A program made the position numbers and the translations under genes. The notes beneath the pieces were generated by a model. The model was given only the letters and a program-made list of their open reading frames with translations, did no database searches and was not told the origin of the DNA. From contig NZ_VUMD01000014.1 in assembly GCF_009696375.1 (NCBI RefSeq), forward strand, positions 34,973 through 98,972: DNA of 64,000 nt, read 5' to 3'. Origin of the DNA: Clostridium porci (GTDB lineage Bacteria; Bacillota; Clostridia; Lachnospirales; Lachnospiraceae). How positions within the stretch are numbered: position 1 is the stretch's first letter; each line of letters begins with the position of its first letter. Shown piece by piece: positions 58,001-64,000 of the stretch.

Positions 58001-59501
58001 TACCGTCTTAGCAGAAGCAAAAGCCTTGTTAGCTGATGACAAAGCCGACCAAAAAGCAATTGATAGTGCTCTTTTGAAACTACAAGAAGCAAAAGATGCA
58101 TTCTTTATCGATACAGATAAGGACGGAGACCCGGATTCATCAGATCCTGATGGTGACAATGATGGAATCTTAGATCCAGGATATACAACTCCGGATAAAG
58201 CAGATAAGAATCCGAAAGTTTATGATGAGTTAGAATTTACAAAATATGATTCATCCCTAAATGAATATCCGGAAGCTGGAAGCGCATTTGTCGATGGAGC
58301 TAAAAATAACTTTATCATCGTATATGGCAATAAAGATTTCAAAGTTACAGCTTATGATAATGGTCTAACCTTGAAAACACAAGCTGGCTATCAAGATGCA
58401 GTAAAACTCTATGTCGATCCAATCACCGATTGGAAAGATGGTGAAACATCAAGAGAATTAGTACTTAAAGTTACTGGGCAAGCCTTGATTAAAGATACGG
58501 ATACGATTGAAGATACTGTAAAAGTCATTGTACTAAGAGATACAGATAAAGATGGTAATCCGGACATAAAAGAACAAGCAGAAGCAGCTATCGAAGCGGC
58601 GGCAAAAGCAGAGCTTCAAAAAGTGGAAGCAGATACGACACTGTCCGGGGCAGAAAAAGCGAACGCCCAAGCAGAAATCGAAGCAGATAAGGAAAAGGCA
58701 TTAGAAGCTGTAACAAACGCAGTGACACCAGAAACGGTAGAAACTGCAAAAGAAGCAGGAATCGCGGCCATCGAAGCTGATAAGTCAAAGCTGAAAGCGG
58801 AGGCGGATAAAGAGTCCCTTGTAAAGCAGGATGACGCCTACACGAAAGCGGATGCCGATAAGCAGAAAGCTTATGATGATGCCATCACAGAAGCAAAAGC
58901 CGTGCTGGCAAAAGCGGATGCGACACAGGCGGAAATTGATGAAGCATTGAGCAAGCTGAAAGCAGCAAAAGAGTCTCTTGAAAACCACACGGGCGGTTCT
59001 GGAAGCGGCGGAAGTAGCAGCGGTGGAAGCAGCAGCGGTGGAAGCAGCAGCGGTGGAAGCAGCAGCGGTGGAAGCAGCAGCGGCGGAAGCAGCAGTGGAG
59101 GAAGCAGCAGCGGCGGAAGCAGCAGCGGTGGAAGCAGCAGTGGCGGAAGCAGCAGTGGCGGAAGCAGCAGTGGCGGAAGCAGCAGTGGCGGAAGCAGCAG
59201 CGGCGGAAGCAGCAGCGGCGGAAGCAGCAGCGGCGGAAGCAGCAGCGGTGGAAGCAGCAGTGGCGGAAACAACGGTGGCGGAAACAGCAGCGGAAGCGAC
59301 CATGCCCCGTCGCCTGTCAATGGTACGGCCCCGGCCCCGGCTGCGCCGCTCCGTCCGCTGGATAACGTCCCCAAAACAGAGGATGCCAGCAATCTGGGGC
59401 TTTGGGTGCTTCTTGCTGTATGCTCCGCTTTGTCTCTTGGGGGGCTGATGATGAGCGGGAAGCGCCGGAAAGAGCGCTATCACAGCGAGCATTTAAAGTA
59501 A
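55089..59501 (+). CDS. Giant cell-wall surface protein with Rib-like, DUF1542 and FIVAR modules
   Basis: This is a 1470-residue predicted adhesin. The signal peptide is residues 1-28, followed by an acidic Pro/Glu region (to about 105) and Rib/alpha-like beta domains (GGVSEDVYVKVRYL). Three DUF1542 plus FIVAR-like helical units follow (EAIDNSDMTDAEK occurs twice), with a Ca-binding-like stretch (DTDKDGDPDSSDPDGDNDG) between the last two. A Ser-Gly spacer leads to the sorting signal NVPKTED, a membrane helix and KRRKER. AGGAGG lies six bases before ATG 55089. It lies downstream of the phase switch. Confidence 0.9.
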   Translation: MKKRITSFLLALLMAVTLLGNGPSVYAAADGSAIPAEETTNEKAEDEALPATPSEAEPSAEPEETEEQPEEPAETAEAPELPETEAPEDGIPVSTPSEIAPMSRNAGGLALDLGTDIVAGFAGKTVNNVEIGTVENGDGANIEFWHGHNPYSDNVDGLNLSIQDGTILLSGNVPDLPKKITDRYTRRIHVSKDQEDVYSEQFSLWVIFVNEDTDYTESIVGVPVSENVLVEEAKKLVDTGNSLPDSIKDEIEYEYINSIDPSQAGDGYATVKVTLPGGVSEDVYVKVRYLADSEKPVFTNDDGPIFLMEGQPVVDDLVQESAKIKVTDNAGIKLIGLGHERLPDDSGYKPNIQDFKGTTVRFEVDGNDSKTAYAWYGIAQQLDPGEVDWSKNNLLRRSLIATDFNNNTADSKTYRIVVYNPSAAESTITKEENDDPSVTKTELLDNVNLSFYNYTEKAYEGTIQKEIKSVVKDGDNSNVPLTGETYNLERDLSNDTDYTVTVTVTSDWGQTKDVAFTVKVKPQKLETTQQNAAEAIDQAAKAKKEAIDNSDMTDAEKNAAKAEVDSDTAAAKEAIAQANNAAGVETAKNAGLASIQADKSKLETEYAKKDEVQTGDGYTEADTEKQTAYNQALTEAEAVLANAQANQEAIDKALDNLEEAKAALNGGIEIQPTSENIELVRGVEKTVKFYYTDGNNHVKSAGFVGGGNQPDNAFNPNTEITLGKDANGKYVEVKFKLPKDFADGNFPDKVTPEEGGKWTKYLALYDGEGKTGKILNATGSDGQPSMLTLVVKTQAGAYTPSLPTKVVVNDAASLTSENIKAVEEAVKKANENAPWYNSATITADASNVTITYEDGTSDTLPIRDFVDDSKAKAKKAIDDAAQAKKEAIDNSDMTDAEKDAAKAEVDSDAAAAKEAIAQADNAAGVETAKNAGLAAIEVDKSLLQAEVDKEKTVTGSIDYTNADETNKKAYDTVLAEAKALLADDKADQKAIDSALLKLQEAKDAFFIDTDKDGDPDSSDPDGDNDGILDPGYTTPDKADKNPKVYDELEFTKYDSSLNEYPEAGSAFVDGAKNNFIIVYGNKDFKVTAYDNGLTLKTQAGYQDAVKLYVDPITDWKDGETSRELVLKVTGQALIKDTDTIEDTVKVIVLRDTDKDGNPDIKEQAEAAIEAAAKAELQKVEADTTLSGAEKANAQAEIEADKEKALEAVTNAVTPETVETAKEAGIAAIEADKSKLKAEADKESLVKQDDAYTKADADKQKAYDDAITEAKAVLAKADATQAEIDEALSKLKAAKESLENHTGGSGSGGSSSGGSSSGGSSSGGSSSGGSSSGGSSSGGSSSGGSSSGGSSSGGSSSGGSSSGGSSSGGSSSGGSSSGGSSSGGSSSGGSSSGGNNGGGNSSGSDHAPSPVNGTAPAPAAPLRPLDNVPKTEDASNLGLWVLLAVCSALSLGGLMMSGKRRKERYHSEHLK
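59010..59264 (+). repeat. 15-bp tandem repeat encoding the Ser-Gly wall spacer
   Basis: Seventeen units of GGAAGCAGCAGYGGY in a row encode Gly-Ser-Ser-Ser-Gly. Variation is nearly all at third codon positions. Unit number can be expected to change by slippage, altering how far the adhesin reaches from the wall. Confidence 0.92.
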
Positions 59502-59519
59502 GCATCGAATCAGAAGCCT

Positions 59520-59581
59520 GCGTTCCCCCTATTTCGGCAGGTGTTTTAGCAAAGACTGGGGCACCTGCCGATTTGGGACGC
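59520..59581 (+). promoter_or_regulatory. Large hairpin between the two surface-protein genes
   Basis: TCGGCAGGTG (59534-59543) pairs with CACCTGCCGA (59562-59571), extended by GCGT-CCC with GGGACGC at the base. There is no T-run. It may protect, process or attenuate the mRNA between the two genes. Confidence 0.65.
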
Positions 59582-59625
59582 ATATATCAGTTAAGAAAAA
59601 TTTACAGAATGGAATAAGGAATCCT

Positions 59626-62600
59626 ATGAAAATGAAAAAACGAGTTACATCGTTTCTTCTTGCGCTGCTGATGGCGGTGACATTGCTTGGCAATGGGCCA
59701 TCTGTTTATGCGCAGACCGCCGATGGCCCGGCCATATCGGCAGAAGAAACGACCAATGAAATGGCCGAGGACGAAGCGCTCCTGGCTACGCCAAGTGAGG
59801 CGGAGCCAAGTGAGGAGCCGGAAGAAACAGAGGAACAGCCGGAAGAAGTTGTCGAAACGGCAGAAACGGAGGAACAACCGGAAGAAGCGGTCGAAACGGC
59901 AGAAAAAAAGGAAGAAACACCGGAAGAAGCAGCACCGGAAGAACCGGAGCTGTCAGAGACAGAAGTCCCAGAGAATGGAATGCCGGTGGCTACCCCTTCG
60001 GAACTTATGTTCCGGGCGGCACCTCTTTTAACAGAGTACCGTGATCGTAATGGAGCGGCTGGCTCCCTTATTGGCGACCAAGCATCCTGGTATCCTTACT
60101 ATGCCTTGACTTTTCAAGAAGCACAGTTTAACGATGTTGATCCGTTGAAGATTCGTTATAAAGACCCCGGTTATGACAGTCCTTGGGTTTACTGCATCAA
60201 TGCGAAAAAGAAAGCTCCTGATAACGGTCCAAATGGTACTGACAATCCCTATGATGTGTATCTATTTGATGCAAACGACGGCGCTTGGATTCAAAATAAT
60301 TATTTTCAAGCTCCTCACACAGGTGAGAACGGGTTCTCCGCAGCGCAAGGGGTGTTTCAGGCCTTATACCGTGGTTTCCCGCACGACACGCTAGGTTTGA
60401 AAGACAAATATAATCTTTCCGATTGGGAATTGTATGCTGCTACGCAGATGGCCATCCACTTTTGGACTGACGAGATTTATCAGACCCATGCCGGCCCTGT
60501 CCCGTGGAATCAAAATCTTAATAAAGCCTTCTTCGAACTGATTGATCAAGACCCTGCCTCAGGTGAAGAAGCTCTTGGCCTGCTTAGGGCTAATATCTTT
60601 CTTGGGAAACCCTCTACTGACGGCACTTTCACACAGCGAGTGATGTGGTTGGATCCTGTCGATGAGGAAGAAGATAATCCTGAATACGAGATTCGTTTCC
60701 GGAAAGTTGACGGCTCCGGAAACCCGTTGTCTGACGCGACACTTATTGTGAAGAACCAGTTAACAGCTGAGATGTATGAGTGGGATACGGATACGGAAGC
60801 AGAAACTTTATCGCTTACGCCAGGATTATATGTGGTTTCTGAAACGAAAGCGCCGGATGGTTACGATAAAGTGACTGACTTTCTTTTCACACTCAGTGCA
60901 GAAGGCATTGTCTCTTTAGGCTATATTTCTCCAGAAGATAAGGTGCAATTAGAAGAAAGAGAAATCACCATCACCGATAAAACAGAGACCCATACCATTG
61001 ATTTCAGCAAAACCACGATCGGCGGTATAGAACTTCCCGGCGCAACCATTCAGATTTTCAAGGGCAGCGACACAACCGGCACCATGGTAAAGGAATGGGA
61101 AAGCGGCAACACCTCCCACAAGTTACAGCTGGAAGCCGGTACCTATACCTTCCATGAGGAAGCAGCTCCCGATGGTTATCTCGCTGTCACCAACTTTACT
61201 TTCACCGTTGATGCCGACGGCAAGGTGGAACTGGGCGAGATCAAGAACGGAGATATTGTGAAATCCGAAGGCGGCAAGATCACCGTAACAGACAAAAGTA
61301 AGCCACAGGAATTTTCTGAGTACGAAATAAGTTTTCTGAAAGTTGATGAAGGTGGAAATCCTCTGTCCCATGCGACGCTGACTGTGAAGAATCAGCTCAC
61401 AGCTCAGACATATACATGGAATACGAATGCTGAAGTACATACTCTCACTCTTAAACCTGGACTCTATGTAGTTTCTGAAACGAATGCACCGGGTGGTTAC
61501 ATTAAAGTGAAAGACTTTAACTTCACTTTAGGAGCAGACGGCGTTATCTTGCTTGGTGATATTGCTCCTGGAGATGTGGTTAAATTAGAAGGAAGAAAAA
61601 TCACCATAACGGACAAAGCAGAACCCCACGAAGAAGAATTCGGCGTAGAGTTCAGCAAAGTGAAGCTTGGCGGTGAGGAACTGCCAGGCGCTAAGATTGA
61701 GATTTACAAAGGCACGGACAAGGTGGACGGCTGGGAAAGCACCACCGACAGCCACACGCTGAGCCTGGAAGCAGGCACCTACCGCTTCCACGAAGAAGCC
61801 GCACCGGAAGGATTCGTCGCGGTGACGGACTTTGAGTTCACCGTAGAGGCAGACGGCAGCGTCACCCTCGGCACGATTGCCCAGGGAGAAACTGTTGTAG
61901 CCGAAAACGGCAAGATCACCGTAACGGACAACGCGAAAAAGCATCAAGTAGAATTCAGCAAGGTGAAGCTGGGCGGTGAGGAGCTGCCGGGCGCACGTAT
62001 TGAAATCTACAAGGGCGATACGAAAATCGAGCAGTGGAATAGCTTAGAAACAAGCACAGTCATCAATCTGGAGGCAGGCACTTATCGCTTCCATGAAGTA
62101 TACGCACCGGAAGGATTCGTAGCAGTCACCGACTTTGAGTTCACCGTAGAGGCAGACGGCAGCGTTACCCTCGGCACGATTGCCCAGGGAGAAACCGTCG
62201 TAGCTGAAAACGGCAAGATCACCGTAACAGACAACGTGAAAAAGCATCAAGTAGAATTCAGCAAGGTGAAGCTTGGTGGCGAGGAGCTGCCGGGCGCACG
62301 CATCGAAATCTACAAGGGCGATACGAAAATCGAGCAGTGGAATAGCTTAGAAACAAGCACAGTCATCAATCTGGAGGCAGGCACGTATCGCTTCCACGAA
62401 GTATACGCCCCGGAAGGATTCGTCGCGGTGACGGACTTTGAGTTCACCGTAAAGGCAGACGGCAGCGTTACCCTCGGCACAATTGCCCAGGGAGAAACCG
62501 TCGTAGCTGAAAACGGCAAGATTACCGTAACAGACAATGTGAAAAAGCATCAAGTAGAATTCAGCAAGGTGAAGCTGGGCGGCGAGGAGCTGCCGGGCGC

Positions 62601-64000
62601 ACGTATTGAAATCTACAAGGGCGATACGAAAATCGAGCAGTGGAATAGCTTAGAAACAAGCACAGTCATCAATCTGGAGGCAGGCACGTATCGCTTCCAC
62701 GAAGTATACGCCCCGGAAGGATTCGTCGCGGTGACGGACTTTGAGTTCACCGTAAAGGCAGACGGCAGCATTACCCTCGGCACAATTGCCCAGGGAGAAA
62801 CCGTCGTAGCCGAAAACGGCAAGATTACCGTAACGGACAACGCGAAAAAGCACGAAGTAGAATTCAGCAAGGTGAAGCTTGGCGGCGAGGAACTGCCAGG
62901 CGCTAAGATTGAGATTTACAAAGGCACGGACAAGGTGGACGGCTGGGAAAGCACCACTGACAGCCACACGCTGAGCCTGGAAGCAGGCACCTACCGCTTC
63001 CACGAAGAAGCCGCGCCGGAAGGATTCGTCGCGGTGACAGACTTTGAGTTCACCGTAAAGGCAGACGGCAGCGTTACCCTCGGCACGATTGCCCAGGGAG
63101 AAACTGTTGTAGCTGAAAACGGCAAGATCACCGTAACGGATAATGCGAAAACGACTCCGCCCACTCCGGATGATGAAAAGGTGGAAGTAGAATTCAGTAA
63201 GGTGAAGCTTGGCGGCGAAGAACTGCCAGGTGCTAAGATTGAGATTTACAAAGGCACCGACAAGGTGGACGGCTGGGAAAGCACCACCGACAGCCACACG
63301 CTGAGCCTGGAAGCAGGCACCTACCGCTTCCACGAAGAAGCCGCACCGGAAGGATTCGTCGCGGTGACGGACTTTGAGTTCACCGTAAAGGCAGACGGCA
63401 GCGTCACTCTCGGCACGATCGCCCAGGGAGAAACTGTTGTAGCCGAAAACGGCAAGATCACCGTAACGGATAATGCGAAAACTACTCCGCCCACTCCGGA
63501 TGATGAAAAGGTGGAAGTAGAATTCAGTAAGGTGAAACTGGGCGGCGAAGAACTGCCAGGTGCTAAGATTGAGATTTACAAAGGCACCGACAAGGTGGAC
63601 GGCTGGGAAAGCACCACCGACAGCCACACGCTGAGCCTGGAAGCAGGCACCTACCGCTTCCACGAAGAAGCCGCACCGGAAGGATTTGTCGCGGTGACGG
63701 ACTTTGAGTTCACCGTAAAGGCAGACGGCAGCGTTACCCTCGGCACGATTGCCCAGGGAGAAACTGTTGTAGCTGAAAACGGCAAGATCACCGTAACAGA
63801 CAACGCGAAAAAGCATGAAGTGGAATTCAGCAAGGTGAAGCTTGGTGGCGAGGAGCTGCCGGGCGCACGCATCGAAATCTACAAGGGCGATACGAAAATC
63901 GAGCAGTGGAATAGCTTAGAAACAAGCACAGTCATCAATCTGGAGGCAGGCACTTATCGCTTCCACGAAGTATACGCACCGGAAGGATTCGTAGCAGTCA
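59626..64000 (+). CDS. Thioester-domain adhesin with CnaB repeats (runs past window end)
   Basis: The frame is open from ATG 59626 (AAGGA five bases upstream) to the last base, 1458 codons. A signal peptide and Glu/Pro region match the previous gene. A thioester domain follows (about 140-345): Cys190 in PWVYCIN and Gln274 in AATQMAIHFW, spaced as in class I thioester adhesins. Then come three diverged and at least eight near-identical CnaB/SpaA domains with isopeptide residues (Lys in FSKVKL, Glu in YRFHEE, Asp/Asn in ITVTDN). It should bind host surfaces covalently. The sorting signal is outside the window. Confidence 0.9.
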   Translation, partial: MKMKKRVTSFLLALLMAVTLLGNGPSVYAQTADGPAISAEETTNEMAEDEALLATPSEAEPSEEPEETEEQPEEVVETAETEEQPEEAVETAEKKEETPEEAAPEEPELSETEVPENGMPVATPSELMFRAAPLLTEYRDRNGAAGSLIGDQASWYPYYALTFQEAQFNDVDPLKIRYKDPGYDSPWVYCINAKKKAPDNGPNGTDNPYDVYLFDANDGAWIQNNYFQAPHTGENGFSAAQGVFQALYRGFPHDTLGLKDKYNLSDWELYAATQMAIHFWTDEIYQTHAGPVPWNQNLNKAFFELIDQDPASGEEALGLLRANIFLGKPSTDGTFTQRVMWLDPVDEEEDNPEYEIRFRKVDGSGNPLSDATLIVKNQLTAEMYEWDTDTEAETLSLTPGLYVVSETKAPDGYDKVTDFLFTLSAEGIVSLGYISPEDKVQLEEREITITDKTETHTIDFSKTTIGGIELPGATIQIFKGSDTTGTMVKEWESGNTSHKLQLEAGTYTFHEEAAPDGYLAVTNFTFTVDADGKVELGEIKNGDIVKSEGGKITVTDKSKPQEFSEYEISFLKVDEGGNPLSHATLTVKNQLTAQTYTWNTNAEVHTLTLKPGLYVVSETNAPGGYIKVKDFNFTLGADGVILLGDIAPGDVVKLEGRKITITDKAEPHEEEFGVEFSKVKLGGEELPGAKIEIYKGTDKVDGWESTTDSHTLSLEAGTYRFHEEAAPEGFVAVTDFEFTVEADGSVTLGTIAQGETVVAENGKITVTDNAKKHQVEFSKVKLGGEELPGARIEIYKGDTKIEQWNSLETSTVINLEAGTYRFHEVYAPEGFVAVTDFEFTVEADGSVTLGTIAQGETVVAENGKITVTDNVKKHQVEFSKVKLGGEELPGARIEIYKGDTKIEQWNSLETSTVINLEAGTYRFHEVYAPEGFVAVTDFEFTVKADGSVTLGTIAQGETVVAENGKITVTDNVKKHQVEFSKVKLGGEELPGARIEIYKGDTKIEQWNSLETSTVINLEAGTYRFHEVYAPEGFVAVTDFEFTVKADGSITLGTIAQGETVVAENGKITVTDNAKKHEVEFSKVKLGGEELPGAKIEIYKGTDKVDGWESTTDSHTLSLEAGTYRFHEEAAPEGFVAVTDFEFTVKADGSVTLGTIAQGETVVAENGKITVTDNAKTTPPTPDDEKVEVEFSKVKLGGEELPGAKIEIYKGTDKVDGWESTTDSHTLSLEAGTYRFHEEAAPEGFVAVTDFEFTVKADGSVTLGTIAQGETVVAENGKITVTDNAKTTPPTPDDEKVEVEFSKVKLGGEELPGAKIEIYKGTDKVDGWESTTDSHTLSLEAGTYRFHEEAAPEGFVAVTDFEFTVKADGSVTLGTIAQGETVVAENGKITVTDNAKKHEVEFSKVKLGGEELPGARIEIYKGDTKIEQWNSLETSTVINLEAGTYRFHEVYAPEGFVAV
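61645..64000 (+). repeat. Tandem CnaB repeat array, two unit types
   Basis: Near-identical units start at 61645, 61948, 62251, 62554, 62857, 63187, 63517 and 63820 (period 303, or 330 where a TPPTPDDEK linker is inserted). Two versions alternate in the middle strand: type A (GTDKVDGWESTTDS) and type B (GDTKIEQWNSLETS), in the order A-B-B-B-A-A-A-B. Confidence 0.93.

Noticed and set aside
59010..59264. Regular repeat that might suggest a CRISPR array
   Set aside because: Units are 15 bp, contiguous, without spacers, and in frame with a coding sequence.
58785..59492. Minus-strand and alternate-frame frames rich in Ala/Ser or Leu/Pro
   Set aside because: They are by-products of the 15-bp Ser-Gly repeat, whose composition keeps all frames open.
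62650..63816. A 388-codon open frame on the minus strand
   Set aside because: It is a shadow of the CnaB repeat array: repeat units with biased codons leave the opposite strand open. It has no ribosome site and no family, and the plus frame encodes clear adhesin domains.
1..64000. tRNA, rRNA or riboswitch
   Set aside because: I looked for cloverleaf ends, rRNA landmarks and common riboswitch cores while reading and saw none that I could support; a covariance-model scan would be decisive.

Overview
The window looks like the chromosome of a Lachnospiraceae-type member of the Clostridia. The left 6 kb is ordinary chromosome with the order smc, ftsY, threonine ammonia-lyase, ClC-family channel, a small conserved protein and a LytTR response regulator. 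The rest is accessory DNA, visibly more GC-rich in most parts, made of mobile elements placed inside one another. These assignments come from reading motifs in the sequence; no database search was run.

From about 6.75 to 53.2 kb lies the backbone of an integrative conjugative element (ICE) of the Tn1549 / C. difficile CTn family. It has a partition and replication module (a parA remnant, parB, a winged-helix initiator), a BRO/KilAC protein, PcfB, the VirD4 coupling protein, Maff2, a VirB6-like protein, PrgI, the VirB4 ATPase, a CHAP cell-wall hydrolase, DUF4315 and DUF4366 proteins, topoisomerase TopB, a CHC2/ArdC-like protein, a giant methylase-helicase, MobC and a relaxase. Two insertions break it. 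(1) A Tn4451-like mobilizable element of about 11 kb sits inside virD4 (11650-22628). It carries a large serine recombinase, TnpV, TnpW, a MobA/MobL relaxase, a primase-helicase and a HindVP-type restriction-modification island with Vsr. Precise excision would rebuild a 609-residue VirD4. (2) A group II intron (45289-47665) interrupts the giant helicase gene. It starts with GTGCG and splicing would restore the reading frame. A third accessory gene, a DUF1016 nuclease, sits under its own promoter at 50.2 kb.

From 53.5 kb to the end is what I consider the main discovery: a tyrosine recombinase gene followed by a 217-bp segment bounded by perfect 24-bp inverted repeats, then a small gene and two very large surface proteins. 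The segment holds a near-consensus promoter pointing away from the surface genes and a terminator facing them, so this copy appears to be in the OFF state. Flipping it would direct the promoter at the surface-protein genes. The first surface protein has Rib-like, DUF1542 and FIVAR modules, a Ser-Gly wall spacer and a variant sorting signal. The second begins with a predicted thioester domain (Cys190/Gln274) for covalent attachment to host surfaces, followed by at least eleven CnaB/SpaA-type domains, and runs off the window. Together they form a candidate phase-variable adhesin locus linked to a conjugative element.
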